Of a stretch of DNA of 64,000 bases, positions 26,194-35,575 are shown piece by piece. Numbering within the stretch: position 1 is the first letter of the stretch; each line of letters begins with the position of its first letter. The notes below the pieces were generated by a model that was given only the letters and a program-made list of their open reading frames with translations, made no database searches and was not told the DNA's origin. Source of the stretch: Arthrobacter psychrochitiniphilus (GTDB lineage: Bacteria; Actinomycetota; Actinomycetes; Actinomycetales; Micrococcaceae); the NCBI RefSeq assembly GCF_003185915.1, contig NZ_QHLZ01000008.1, positions 95,721-159,720 on the forward strand, written 5' to 3'. Both the position numbers and the translations under genes were made by a program.

Positions 26194-27267
26194 ATGTCCT
26201 TGAACCTGTTTTCACCCGTCACCCTCGGCAACCTTGAACTCCCCAACCGAGTGGTCATGGCCCCGCTCACGCGCTCCCGCTCCGGCGAGGACGGCGTGCC
26301 CGGGGACATTGTGGTTGAGTATTACCGTCAACGAGCGACCATGGGGCTGCTGACCAGCGAGGGCGTCTACCCCAGCTTCGCCGGACAGGCGTTTGCGCGC
26401 CAGCCCGGGCTGGTCACCGAGGCGCACATCGAGGGCTGGCAGCGGGTAACTGATGCCGTGCATGCCGACGGCGGGCGGATCATCGCCCAGGTCATGCACT
26501 CCGGGCGCGTCACCCATCCGGACATCAACGGCGGGCATCAGGTGGTTGCCCCCAGCGCCATTGCGATCGACGGCGTGGCCCGGACCAAGAATGGCAAGTC
26601 ACCCTTCCCGATACCCCACGGTTTGGCAGGCGATGAACTCGCCGGCATGATCGAGGAGTTTGTGCAGGCCTCCCGCAACGCCATGACCGCAGGCTTTGAC
26701 GGCGCCGAACTTCACGGCGCCAATGGGTACCTGCTGCACGAGTTCCTGTCCCCCGCGTCCAATCAGCGAAGCGATGGTTATGGCGGCAGCGCTGAGAACC
26801 GTGCCCGCTTTGTCATTGAGGCGGTGACTGCGGTCGCCGAGGCCATTGGTGCCGAGAATACCTGGTTGCGTATCTCCCCCGAGCACAATATTCAGGACGC
26901 CTTGGAAACGGACGCGGCAGAAACCCTGGCAACGTACACGGCCCTGGTGGACGGTATTGCGCCCCTGGGCCTGGCCGGACTGAGCATTTTGCACAAGGAA
27001 CCCTCCGGACACCTGGTCCAGAGATTGCGCACCCGGTTTGGCGGGCCTGTCCTGCTGAACACCGGCTTTTCCACCATCACCACCTTGGCCGACGCCCAGG
27101 CCATGGCTTCTATTGCGGACGCCGTGGTGGTAGGGCGCCCGGCGCTGGCCAATCCTGACCTGATCCGCCGCTGGTCCGAGGGTCTGCCGCTGAACGAACC
27201 CGATGCGCGCACCTTCTACACCGAGGGCGCGGCCGGGTACACCGACTACCCGTTCTGGGCGAACTAG
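26194..27267 (+). CDS. Alkene reductase, Old Yellow Enzyme (NemA-like)
   Basis: A 357-aa FMN TIM-barrel enzyme of the classical OYE/NemA class: LFSPVTLGNLELPNRVVMAP, AQVMHSGRVTHP, HGANGYLLHEFLSPASNQR, and the late VVGRPALANPDLIRRW. It differs from the YqjM-like paralogue at 8.5 kb, lacking its PMCQY motif. GGAG at 26190-26193 suits TTG 26200 better (6-base spacing) than ATG 26194, so the first two residues are uncertain. Located between the mocA-like gene and the cox genes; a shared role is unproven. Confidence 0.92.
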   Translation: MSLNLFSPVTLGNLELPNRVVMAPLTRSRSGEDGVPGDIVVEYYRQRATMGLLTSEGVYPSFAGQAFARQPGLVTEAHIEGWQRVTDAVHADGGRIIAQVMHSGRVTHPDINGGHQVVAPSAIAIDGVARTKNGKSPFPIPHGLAGDELAGMIEEFVQASRNAMTAGFDGAELHGANGYLLHEFLSPASNQRSDGYGGSAENRARFVIEAVTAVAEAIGAENTWLRISPEHNIQDALETDAAETLATYTALVDGIAPLGLAGLSILHKEPSGHLVQRLRTRFGGPVLLNTGFSTITTLADAQAMASIADAVVVGRPALANPDLIRRWSEGLPLNEPDARTFYTEGAAGYTDYPFWAN

Positions 27268-27414
27268 CGAGGCCTTGAGGTTCCGCGCTTCAAATCCGGT
27301 TCATGAGGTTCGTTCTTGAGCCCGGTCCATGAAGCTCGGCTCCGGGAGGCCCGACGCCGGGAGGTCGCCTTCCTTTTACGGGCGGCCTCCCGCTGGTCTG
27401 CTGGAGTGCTCGGG

Positions 27415-27461
27415 TCTGCGGGAGCGTTGGCCAAAAACCCACCGTTTCTGCGGGAGCGTTG
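27415..27461 (-). repeat. Two-copy 15-bp direct repeat with 32-bp period before coxD
   Basis: TCTGCGGGAGCGTTG occurs at 27415-27429 and 27447-27461, exactly 32 bases apart. Read on the minus strand the unit is ACGCTCCCGCAGA and ends in GCCA just before the next ACGCTC. The same layout (period 32, ACGCTC start, GCCA before the next unit) recurs after coxG on the plus strand. Confidence 0.85.
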
Positions 27462-27484
27462 ACTTGGGGTTCTATGCTGGTGCC

Positions 27485-28384
27485 ATGACTTCCACGTCCA
27501 TCACCTCGGCCGCCGCGCTGGCCGCACTCTTAGCCGAAACCGGGTACTTGGCCGATGAGGGCCTGGCCACCATCGGCTACCTGGCCTTGGCCATGGAACG
27601 GCCCCTGCTGCTGGAGGGCGAACCCGGCACTGGCAAAACCGCGCTAGCGGAGGCCCTCGCCCAGGCATTGAACATCCCGCTGATCCGGCTCCAATGCTAT
27701 GAAGGCATCGACGCCTCCCAGGCGCTCTATGACTGGGATTTCACCGCCCAGATCCTGCACCTGCGCAGCGTGGAGGCAGGAAGTGACAGGGCCCCCGGCG
27801 CCAACAGCCTGCGCACAGCGGAACTGGAAAACTCGCTCTACGATGAACGCTTCCTACTGGCCCGGCCAGTATTGAAAGCGCTGCAGCAAAGCCCGGCCGT
27901 GCTGCTGATCGATGAAATTGACCGTGCCGACGACGAATTTGAGGCGTTCCTTCTCGAAGTCCTCTCCACCTACCAGGTTTCCATTCCCGAATTTGGCACG
28001 GTCAAGGCCGCAACACCGCCCATCGTGGTGCTGACCTCCAACCGGACCCGGGACCTCCATGATGCGCTCAAACGCCGCTGCCTGTACCACTGGATCGATC
28101 ACCCGGGGCTGGCCCGCGAGGTGGAGATTGTGCGCACCAGACTCCCACAGGTTCCGCCACCGCTGGCCGAACAAGTGGTCCGTGCCGTGCAGCAAATTCG
28201 GGTCACCGAGAACATCATGAAGCCTCCGGGCGTGGCCGAAACACTCGATTGGGCGCGTGCCCTTCACCTTCTAGGCAGCCCCGAACTGGACCTGGCCTCC
28301 GCCGCAGCCAGTATCGGCGCCTTGTGCAAGTACCGTGAGGACACCGAACGGGTCTCCGCCGCCCTGGCCCGGATGCTGGGTTGA
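27485..28384 (+). CDS. coxD: MoxR-type AAA+ ATPase, CoxD-like
   Basis: A 299-aa AAA+ ATPase with Walker A GEPGTGKTA (45-53), Walker B LLIDEIDRAD (Asp143-Glu144) and sensor TSNRTRDLHDALKRR. In carboxidotrophs CoxD is a membrane-linked chaperone required for maturing the active site of the hydroxylase; MoxR proteins generally act with a VWA partner, here the next gene. ATG 27485 (MTSTSITSAAALA) is chosen because conserved sequence starts there, although the frame stays open 156 bases upstream across the repeat. It starts a tight D-E-F unit with gaps of 3 and -8 bases. Confidence 0.88.
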   Translation: MTSTSITSAAALAALLAETGYLADEGLATIGYLALAMERPLLLEGEPGTGKTALAEALAQALNIPLIRLQCYEGIDASQALYDWDFTAQILHLRSVEAGSDRAPGANSLRTAELENSLYDERFLLARPVLKALQQSPAVLLIDEIDRADDEFEAFLLEVLSTYQVSIPEFGTVKAATPPIVVLTSNRTRDLHDALKRRCLYHWIDHPGLAREVEIVRTRLPQVPPPLAEQVVRAVQQIRVTENIMKPPGVAETLDWARALHLLGSPELDLASAAASIGALCKYREDTERVSAALARMLG

Positions 28385-28387
28385 ACC

Positions 28388-29545
28388 ATGGCGCAGGCGG
28401 AACCGCGGTCAAAGCGGCAGCAAAGCGGTGCGGGGCTCAACGCCACCGCCCATTCGGCCGAGGAAATCCTGCTGGCCTTCGCCGCGGCCCTGCGCGCTGC
28501 CGGGGTGAAAGTCACCGCTGACCGCTCACGCAGCTTTCTCGAGGCCGTGTCCAGACTCTCGTTAGAGAACCGGGCGGAGGTTTTTTGGGCTGGCCGGGCC
28601 ACACTGTGCGCCGCACCGGAGGATCTGGAGCGCTACCAGCGCACTTTTGAGGCCTGGTTTGCCCCGGGCCATGCTCCCGCCACCCACCAAGCGGGCGCTC
28701 CCACCACCGTGAGGGCTGCCTCTCTGACGGACGAGGGCGCAAGCGGCGGCGAAGAAACCGCCGAGGAGGCGTTGCGGGCGGTGGCCAGCCGGCGGGAACT
28801 GCTGCGGCACCGGGATATTCCAACGCTTGATCCGGCCGAACGTGCCCTGCTGCAGCGGATGTTCACCGAACTGGCCGTGACGTTGCCAGCGCAGCGCTCC
28901 CGGCGCCTTCACCCGGACCGGCATGGGCGCATCGATAGGGTGCGGACCCTGCGGGACCAGCTGCGCCGCGCTGGAGAACCGGGTCCGCTGCGCCGGTCCA
29001 AGGCACCGCCCAAACCACGCAACGTGGTGTGGTTGGTGGATGTTTCCGGTTCCATGGCCCCCTACGCGGACAGCCTGTTGCGACTGGCACACCGCGTCCT
29101 CCAGTGCGGTCCGCGCCAAGTGGAGGTATTTACCCTAGGCACCCGGCTGACACGGGTGACCGCTGCCCTACGGATCCCCGACCCCGACGACGCGCTGGCG
29201 ATGGCCGGGCGCACCGTCCCCGACTGGTCTGGAGGCACCCGGCTGGGAGAGGCTTTGCGTGCGTTCAACGATAGGTGGGGCCAACGCGCGGTGGCCCGGT
29301 CCGCCGTCGTAATTGTGGCAAGTGATGGGTGGGAGCGCGGGGACCCCACACTGCTGGCTCACCAAGTGGAACGTCTGCACCATGTGGCCCGGTGCATTAT
29401 CTGGGCCAACCCGCACCGGGGCAAAACCGGTTATGAACCCGTGCAGCAGGGAGTTAAGGCCATCCTGGAGCACGTTGATTATTTTATTGGGGGCCATTCG
29501 CTGAAAAGCTTCGAGGAGTTGTTGGTTGTGATGGGCAATGCGTGA
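28388..29545 (+). CDS. coxE: VWA domain protein, CoxE-like
   Basis: A 385-aa protein whose C-terminal half is a von Willebrand A domain with MIDAS motif DVSGSM (218-223) in NVVWLVDVSGSMAPY and the later WSGGTRLGEALRAF Thr ligand. The N-terminal half is helical (EEILLAFAAALRAAGV). CoxE partners CoxD in maturing molybdenum hydroxylases. It starts 3 bases after coxD and overlaps coxF by 8 bases, implying translational coupling. Confidence 0.88.
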   Translation: MAQAEPRSKRQQSGAGLNATAHSAEEILLAFAAALRAAGVKVTADRSRSFLEAVSRLSLENRAEVFWAGRATLCAAPEDLERYQRTFEAWFAPGHAPATHQAGAPTTVRAASLTDEGASGGEETAEEALRAVASRRELLRHRDIPTLDPAERALLQRMFTELAVTLPAQRSRRLHPDRHGRIDRVRTLRDQLRRAGEPGPLRRSKAPPKPRNVVWLVDVSGSMAPYADSLLRLAHRVLQCGPRQVEVFTLGTRLTRVTAALRIPDPDDALAMAGRTVPDWSGGTRLGEALRAFNDRWGQRAVARSAVVIVASDGWERGDPTLLAHQVERLHHVARCIIWANPHRGKTGYEPVQQGVKAILEHVDYFIGGHSLKSFEELLVVMGNA

Positions 29546-30719
29546 AGTGTTGAAGGATTTGATCGACGCCGTTGAGGCCGGGCACACCGTGGGGCTGGGG
29601 ACTGTGGTGCGCACTTTCCGCTCGGCGCCCCGTCCCGCGGGTGCGTCCATGATGGTCGACGCCGATGGCCGGGCGGTGGGTTCGGTCTCGGGCGGCTGCG
29701 TGGAGGGCGCTCTCTACGAGTTGGCCACGGGGGTGATTGAGAGTGGCACCCCCAAACTGCAGCGGTACGGTATCACCGACAATGACGCCTTCGAGGTGGG
29801 GCTGACCTGTGGGGGCATCATTGATGTGTTCGTGGAGGCCGTTTCACTGAAGACCTTCCCGGAACTGCCCGGCGTGGGCGCTGATGTGGACGCCGATGTT
29901 CCCGTTGCGCTGGTGAGCGTGATAGAACACCCAAACCCGGCCTGGCTGGGGCGGCACCTGGTGGTACGACCTGACGGATTTGAAGGGAGCCTGGGCAGTG
30001 ACCGCGCCAACCACGCCGTCAGCGATGACGTTATGGGCCTGCTGGCCGCCGGGCGCAACACAACCCTGATGTACGGTCCTGACGGGGAACGGCGCGGGGA
30101 CGGCATGCGGGTTTTTGTGGCCAGTTTTGCCCCGCAGCCGCGCATGCTGGTGTTCGGTGCCATTGATTTTGCCGCGGCCGTCGCCAAACAGGGTAGCTTC
30201 TTAGGCTACCGAGTCACCGTGTGTGATGCCCGTGCCGTCTTCGCCACGAAGGCCCGCTTCCCCGTGGCGGATGAGGTGGTGGTGGAATGGCCGCACCGGT
30301 ACCTGCAAGGCCAAATTGATGCAGAACTCATTGACCCGCGGACAGTAATTTGCGTGCTCACCCACGACCCCAAGTTCGACGTTCCCCTGTTGGAGGTGGC
30401 GCTGCGCCACGAGGTTGCCTATGTGGGGGCAATGGGCTCACGCAAAACCCACGATGACCGGATGGACCGGCTGCGCGAGGCGGGACTCAGCGCAGCCGAG
30501 CTTGACAAGCTCTCAAGCCCTATAGGACTGGATTTGGGCTCGCGCACACCGGAGGAAACCGCCGTGTCCATTGCGGCAGAGATCATTTCACTGCGCTGGG
30601 GCGGGAAGGGCGGACGGCTGAGCCACATGGACGTGCGCATTCATCACGTGCCCCTCGCCGATGCCGACCATGAGGGCGCCGAGCGCCCGAACCTTCAGCT
30701 TGAACCCGCGGAAGAATAG
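29538..30719 (+). CDS. coxF: XdhC/CoxI-family maturation factor (CoxF-like)
   Basis: A 393-aa protein with the XdhC_CoxI N-terminal domain (GLGTVVRTFRSAPRPAGASM, SGGCVEGAL, LTCGGIIDVFVE) and the C-terminal XdhC Rossmann domain (RMLVFGAIDFAAAV, DARAVFATKARFP, YVGAMGSRKTH). XdhC proteins bind molybdenum cofactor, protect it and help insert the sulfurated form into the large subunit. Cys in SGGCVEG and LTCGG are the conserved ones. ATG 29538 lies within the end of coxE. Confidence 0.9.
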   Translation: MREVLKDLIDAVEAGHTVGLGTVVRTFRSAPRPAGASMMVDADGRAVGSVSGGCVEGALYELATGVIESGTPKLQRYGITDNDAFEVGLTCGGIIDVFVEAVSLKTFPELPGVGADVDADVPVALVSVIEHPNPAWLGRHLVVRPDGFEGSLGSDRANHAVSDDVMGLLAAGRNTTLMYGPDGERRGDGMRVFVASFAPQPRMLVFGAIDFAAAVAKQGSFLGYRVTVCDARAVFATKARFPVADEVVVEWPHRYLQGQIDAELIDPRTVICVLTHDPKFDVPLLEVALRHEVAYVGAMGSRKTHDDRMDRLREAGLSAAELDKLSSPIGLDLGSRTPEETAVSIAAEIISLRWGGKGGRLSHMDVRIHHVPLADADHEGAERPNLQLEPAEE

Positions 30720-30836
30720 CACAAGGGAGCCGATTTTTCGCCCTAACGTTCTGCGATGCCGTCATGTAACGTAAGAGCCATCATGGGCTGGAGGCTGGCT
30801 ATTGGGCTGGGTCTCCACAGCGATTAGGAGATCTCA

Positions 30837-31415
30837 ATGGCGAGTTCCACATCCATCAGCGTTGAAGTTGACGGCGTTAGTTACACCGATAACGTCGAAC
30901 CCCGGCTCTTGCTCGTACAGTATCTCCGTGAGCGGCTGGGCAAAACCGGCACGTTGATTGGCTGCGACACCACCAACTGTGGGGCCTGCACCGTCCATCT
31001 TGACGGGGTCAGCGTGAAATCGTGCACCATGTTTGCCGTCCAGGCCGACGGACACAAGGTCACCACCATTGAGGGGATGGCGCAGAACGGCAAGCTGGCA
31101 CCACTGCAGGAGGCATTCCACCAGTGCCACGCCCTGCAATGTGGCTTCTGCACTCCGGGGATGATCATGCAATCGGCGTCACTGCTCAAGGAAAACCCGC
31201 ATCCCACCGAGACCGAGATCCGGGAGGGTCTGGAGGGGAATCTGTGCCGGTGCACCGGCTACCAGAACATCGTGGCTGCCGTGAAATCTGTGGCTGACGG
31301 TGTGGAGTACGGGGATTCAGGAGTCTGCGTGTCCGAATCCCTGACCCACGAGGTGGCTAAGGAACTCACCGACGAACTCACCGACGATGATAGCGAAACG
31401 GCAGGTGTGTCATGA
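30837..31415 (+). CDS. coxS: Small [2Fe-2S] subunit of form II CODH-like dehydrogenase
   Basis: A 192-aa iron-sulfur protein. The plant-ferredoxin-like cluster is bound by Cys in [16 protein letters not shown] and a following Cys; the second cluster by [10 protein letters not shown] and CRCTGYQNI. It carries electrons from the molybdenum centre of CoxL to the FAD of CoxM. An acidic tail of about 30 residues ([10 protein letters not shown]) exceeds the usual 160 aa. AGGAG precedes ATG 30837. A 117-base gap after coxF suggests a separate promoter for S-L-M-G. Confidence 0.93.
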   Translation: MASSTSISVEVDGVSYTDNVEPRLLLVQYLRERLGKTGTLIGCDTTNCGACTVHLDGVSVKSCTMFAVQADGHKVTTIEGMAQNGKLAPLQEAFHQCHALQCGFCTPGMIMQSASLLKENPHPTETEIREGLEGNLCRCTGYQNIVAAVKSVADGVEYGDSGVCVSESLTHEVAKELTDELTDDDSETAGVS

Positions 31416-33814
31416 GTACCACAACAGAAAGCGCTCACTCCAGCGGGCCCAGCCCCGAAATTGGCAAGTCGCGCCTGCGCAAGGAGGATGCCCGCCTGAT
31501 CACCGGCCGCTCCCGGTACACAGACAACATGGTGCTGCCGGGAATGTTGCACCTGGCCATGGTCCGCAGCCCCTACGCGCACGCCAGAATCACCAACATT
31601 GAGCTCACCGAAGCAAAGGCCGCCCCCGGCGTTTTCGCGGTCCTGACCGGCACCGATCTGGCCGCTGAGCAGGGTTCATTACCCAACGCCTGGCCCGTGA
31701 CCCCCGATCAAAAGGCGCCGGCACACCCTGCCGTCGCCATTGAGGAAGTCGCGTTTGCCGGGGAGATTGTGGCAGTAGTGATCGCCCGCAGCGCGGCCGC
31801 CGCACGGGACGCAGCTGAACTGGTTGATGTGGACTATGACGAGCTGCCTGTGGTCATGGACTTGGAGGAAGCATTCACGGATGCGGTCCTGGCGCACACT
31901 TCACTGGAATCCAATAAGTCGGCCACCTGGGTTTTTGATTCGGCGGAAGCTGGCACGGGCACCTCTATTGAGGATGCTTTGGCAGCCTCTGATGTGGTGG
32001 TGGAGCGGACCCTGTACCAGCAGCGTCTTATTCCGGCCTTCATGGAACCTCGCTCCACCGTGGTTGACCCCACGGGTGAGCAGATCACCATGTACTCAGC
32101 CACCCAGATCCCGCATATCCTGCGTGTGATGCTGGCGTTGACACTGGGCATCCCGGAAAGCAAGCTCAGAGTCATCGCACCGGATGTGGGCGGCGGTTTT
32201 GGTGGGAAGCTGCAGGTCACCCCGGAAGAGATCATCACCTTGCTGGCGGCCCGGCGCATGGGCAAACCGTGCAAGTTCACCGAGACCCGCAGTGAATCCC
32301 TGCAGGTGGGCCACCACGGGCGGGCGCAGGTACAGAGGATGAAGATCGGCGCCACGAAGGAGGGCATTGTCACCGGACTTTCCGTGAACCTGCTGGCGGA
32401 CATGGGCGCCTATCTGGGCTTGATCACCTCCGGTATCCCCATCCTGGGCGCTTTTATGTACAACTCCATCTACAAGTTCCCGGCCTACCGTTTTGAGTGC
32501 AACAACATCTTCACCAACAAGCCGTGGACCGACGCCTACCGCGGAGCTGGCCGGCCCGAGGCCACCTTCGCGATTGAGCGGATGATGGACGAGCTCGCCA
32601 CCGAGTTGAACATGGACCCGCTGGTGCTGCGTGAAAAGAACTGGATCAAGCACACCGAATTCCCGTTCGCCACGGTGGCCGGGCTGGAGTACGACACCGG
32701 CAACTATGAGGCTGCCACAGCCAAAGCAGTGGCTCTGTTCGACTATGACGGGCTGCGCGCCGAGCAAAAGCGCCGCCGCGACGCCGGCGCCACCATCCAA
32801 CTAGGCATCGGTGTCTCCACGTTCACGGAGATGTGCGGTCTGGCCCCTTCCAGAGTCCTGGGTGCCTTGAACTATGCAGCCGGCGGCTGGGAACATGCCC
32901 AGGTTCGGGTGCTGCCTACCGGGAACGTGGAGGTTGTGACGGGTTCCTCGGCCCACGGGCAGGGACATGAAACCGCCTGGAGCCAGCTGGTTGCCGACCG
33001 CTTGGGCGTGCCCTTTGAAAACGTCGAGGTGCTCCACGGTGACACCCAGGTCTCCCAGCGCGGCCTGGACACGTACGGTTCCCGCTCCCTGACGGTGGGC
33101 GGCATGGCCGTGCTGGCGGCGGCGGACAAGGTCATTGAAAAAGCCAAGGTCATTGCCGCACACCTGATGGAGGCCAGTGAGGAGGACCTCGACTTCACCA
33201 ATGGCGCCTTCACCGTCCGCGGCACGGATACCTCAACGTCCTTTAGCGAGATCGCCTTCGCGGTGTTCTCCGCCCACAACATGCCGGACGGTGTGGAACC
33301 CAATCTGGACTCCGAAGCCACCTTTGATCCTGTCAACTTCTCCTACCCCCATGGCACCCACTTGGCGGCCATGGAGGTGGACACTGAAACCGGACAGGTC
33401 AAGGTACTCAAATATGTGTGCGTGGATGACATCGGTGTGGTGGTGAACCCTATGATCGTGGAGGGGCAGGTGCACGGCGGCCTGGCCCAGGGCATCTCTC
33501 AGGCACTGTATGAGGAGGCCGTCTACGACGACGCCGGTACCCTGGTTTCGGGTTCCTTTGTGGACTACCTGGTCCCCGGTGCTCCCGATCTGCCGCACTA
33601 CATCACGGCCAGGACCGAGACCCCGGCCACGAGCAATCAACTCGGCGCCAAGGGCGTGGGCGAGGCCGGCACCATTGCCTCCACCCCCGCCATTGTCAAC
33701 GGGGTGCTGGACGCCATCCGCCACCTCGGCGTCACCGACATCAAAATGCCGTGCACACCCTCGCGTGTATGGCATGCCCTGCAGGAAGCCAAGTCCACCG
33801 GAGGTGTGCAATGA
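31412..33814 (+). CDS. coxL: Large molybdenum subunit, form II (AYRGAGR) CODH-like
   Basis: An 800-aa xanthine-oxidase-family catalytic subunit: [18 protein letters not shown] at the start, GGGFGGKL, active-site loop AYRGAGR (375-381), [11 protein letters not shown] and [11 protein letters not shown] with the base Glu. Proven CO dehydrogenases (form I) have AYRCSFR, in which Cys holds the copper; Gly here marks form II, whose substrate is generally unsettled. ATG 31412 overlaps the coxS stop by 4 bases and the stop overlaps coxM, so S-L-M are tightly coupled. Confidence 0.95.
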   Translation: MSTTTESAHSSGPSPEIGKSRLRKEDARLITGRSRYTDNMVLPGMLHLAMVRSPYAHARITNIELTEAKAAPGVFAVLTGTDLAAEQGSLPNAWPVTPDQKAPAHPAVAIEEVAFAGEIVAVVIARSAAAARDAAELVDVDYDELPVVMDLEEAFTDAVLAHTSLESNKSATWVFDSAEAGTGTSIEDALAASDVVVERTLYQQRLIPAFMEPRSTVVDPTGEQITMYSATQIPHILRVMLALTLGIPESKLRVIAPDVGGGFGGKLQVTPEEIITLLAARRMGKPCKFTETRSESLQVGHHGRAQVQRMKIGATKEGIVTGLSVNLLADMGAYLGLITSGIPILGAFMYNSIYKFPAYRFECNNIFTNKPWTDAYRGAGRPEATFAIERMMDELATELNMDPLVLREKNWIKHTEFPFATVAGLEYDTGNYEAATAKAVALFDYDGLRAEQKRRRDAGATIQLGIGVSTFTEMCGLAPSRVLGALNYAAGGWEHAQVRVLPTGNVEVVTGSSAHGQGHETAWSQLVADRLGVPFENVEVLHGDTQVSQRGLDTYGSRSLTVGGMAVLAAADKVIEKAKVIAAHLMEASEEDLDFTNGAFTVRGTDTSTSFSEIAFAVFSAHNMPDGVEPNLDSEATFDPVNFSYPHGTHLAAMEVDTETGQVKVLKYVCVDDIGVVVNPMIVEGQVHGGLAQGISQALYEEAVYDDAGTLVSGSFVDYLVPGAPDLPHYITARTETPATSNQLGAKGVGEAGTIASTPAIVNGVLDAIRHLGVTDIKMPCTPSRVWHALQEAKSTGGVQ

Positions 33815-34689
33815 TCCCCAGCGCATTTGATTACGCCGCGCCCACCACCGTTGAGGAGGCCCTGGCCCTGCTCGCAGGAGCCGACGCTTCCGGGGACGAT
33901 GTCAAGCTGCTCGCCGGGGGCCAAAGCTTGATTCCCGTCATGAAGCTGCGCTTGGCAGACCCTTCCCTGGTGGTTGACTTGGGGCGTATCCCGGGCCTGT
34001 CTGGCATTACGGATAATGGTAGTTCCCTGACGATTGGTGCCATGACCCCGCACCATGTGATGGCCACCGACCCCCTGATTGCCGCCCACGTGCCGCTACT
34101 TTCCCAAGCGGCGGCCACGGTGGCGGATCCGCAGGTGAGGCATCGCGGCACCTTCGGCGGCGCCTTGGTACACGCCGATCCGGCCGGTGACATGCCAGCA
34201 CCCGCGTTAGCCATGGATGCTGTTTTCAATATCACCGGCCCCGCTGGCCCCCGCTCCGTAGAAGCGGCTGGCTTCTTCCAGGGCTACTTCACCACGGCCG
34301 TGGAGGAAGGCGAGATCCTCACCAGCATCACCGTGCCAAAGTTCGATGGTTGGGGATCCCACTACGAAAAGTTCACACGCGTGGCCCAGCAATGGTCCAT
34401 TGTGGCCGTCGCTGCACTGGTCCGAGTCGAGGGCGGCGTGATCGCCGAGGCCCGCCTGGGGTTGACCAACATGGCCAGCACTCCCCTGCGGGCTTCTGCC
34501 ACCGAGGCCGCGCTTGCAGGGTGCGCCGTGGATGCGGAGGCAATTGCCGCAGCCTGTGCACACGCCGCAGAAGGAACTGATCCGGCCAGCGACCTCAACG
34601 GGGATGCCGCCTACCGACGCCACCTCGCAACCGTGGTGGCACGGCGCGCGGTGCTGGCCGCCGTCGGGCTTCAAGGGACAAGGGGGTAA
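33811..34689 (+). CDS. coxM: Medium FAD-binding subunit, CoxM-like
   Basis: A 292-aa FAD subunit of the molybdopterin dehydrogenase family: [36 protein letters not shown] (FAD pyrophosphate loop), VRHRGTFGGALVHADPAGD (second FAD motif, with TFGG for the usual TIGG), and the CO_deh_flav_C domain after about residue 175. ATG 33811 overlaps the coxL stop (ATGA). It passes electrons from the Fe-S clusters to an acceptor, probably quinone. Confidence 0.93.
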   Translation: MIPSAFDYAAPTTVEEALALLAGADASGDDVKLLAGGQSLIPVMKLRLADPSLVVDLGRIPGLSGITDNGSSLTIGAMTPHHVMATDPLIAAHVPLLSQAAATVADPQVRHRGTFGGALVHADPAGDMPAPALAMDAVFNITGPAGPRSVEAAGFFQGYFTTAVEEGEILTSITVPKFDGWGSHYEKFTRVAQQWSIVAVAALVRVEGGVIAEARLGLTNMASTPLRASATEAALAGCAVDAEAIAAACAHAAEGTDPASDLNGDAAYRRHLATVVARRAVLAAVGLQGTRG

Positions 34690-34693
34690 GGGC

Positions 34694-35368
34694 ATGGAAC
34701 TCAACCATCACTTCGCTGTGCCGTCGTCACTGGAAGCCACGTGGCGCTCCTTCAACCAGCTGGAGGAGATTGCCCCATGCTTTCCCGGGGCCACACTGAC
34801 CGGGGTGGACGGGGACACGTTCACCGGCACGGTCAAGATCAAATTGGGGCCCATCGCCATGCTGTACGCCGGGACGGGAGAGTATTTATCGCGCAACGAG
34901 GCCACACACACCGTTGTCATCGCGGCCACGGGGAAGGACAAACGCGGTAATGGTACCGCCGGCGCCACCGTGACGGCTGTGCTGAGAGCGGACGGGGACG
35001 GGACCACGGTGGATGTCTCCACCACCATGAATGTCACAGGCAAACCTGCACAATTTGGCCGTGGCGTCATCCAGGACATCTCGGACAAGCTGCTGGAGCA
35101 ATTTGTGCAGTGCGTCATCAGCAAGGCAGAAGGCCCGCCCGAAGATGCGGTAGAGCCCGTTCCGGTGGTGGAAGCTGACGCGCTGGCCGAGCCTGCCGAA
35201 AGCAAAACACTCGCCCCGCCAACAACCCCGGCCTCGGCGCCGGAACTGGACTTGGGCCAGGCGGTATTGCCAGTGCTGGCCAAACGGTTCGGCCCGGCGG
35301 TGCTGGCAGCGGTGGCGCTGTTGGGTATAGTGCTGCTGATCTGCGGACGACGGAAAACGGAGAACTGA
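34694..35368 (+). CDS. coxG: CoxG-like SRPBCC protein with C-terminal membrane anchor
   Basis: A 224-aa protein. The SRPBCC/CoxG domain (1-150: MELNHHFAVPSSLEATWRSF, FPGATLTGVDGDTFTG, GKPAQFGRGVIQDISDKLL) is followed by a Pro/Ala/Glu linker and one membrane helix (FGPAVLAAVALLGIVLLICG) with a basic end. In carboxidotrophs CoxG recruits the hydroxylase to the membrane; the added helix here would fix it there directly. ATG 34694 has AAGGGGGTAAGGG upstream, 4 bases after coxM. The TGA is the first base triplet touching the repeat array. Confidence 0.9.
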   Translation: MELNHHFAVPSSLEATWRSFNQLEEIAPCFPGATLTGVDGDTFTGTVKIKLGPIAMLYAGTGEYLSRNEATHTVVIAATGKDKRGNGTAGATVTAVLRADGDGTTVDVSTTMNVTGKPAQFGRGVIQDISDKLLEQFVQCVISKAEGPPEDAVEPVPVVEADALAEPAESKTLAPPTTPASAPELDLGQAVLPVLAKRFGPAVLAAVALLGIVLLICGRRKTEN

Positions 35369-35463
35369 CGCTCGGTTAGTTTCGGGGCAAAATTAGCCAA
35401 CGCTCAGTTATTTTCGGGGGTATATTCGTTAACGCTCGGTTGCTTTCGGGCCAGTGTGAGTCC
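35368..35463 (+). repeat. Three-unit imperfect array with exact 32-bp period after coxG
   Basis: Units begin at 35368, 35400 and 35432. Each begins ACGCTC(G/A)GTT and has TTTCGGG at the same offset. The first ends in TTAGCCA, the second in TTCGTTA. The period and boundary match the inverted two-unit array before coxD (27415-27461), although internal bases diverge (18 of 32 identical in the best pair by eye). Confidence 0.8.
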
Positions 35464-35575
35464 CGGAGAATATCAGCAGAGCGATGTGAAAAAAGTTGAC
35501 GGGTAGACACAGCCCGATCACCGCTTTCGCGCTGATTCCAACTTCAAAGAACACCGACGCCCACGAGAGTGACTC

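Noticed and set aside
31412..33814. Aerobic CO oxidation by this CoxL
   Set aside because: The active-site loop is AYRGAGR; the copper-binding Cys of proven CO dehydrogenases is missing.
35368..35463. CRISPR array
   Set aside because: Only three units, no unique spacers between constant repeats, and no cas genes.
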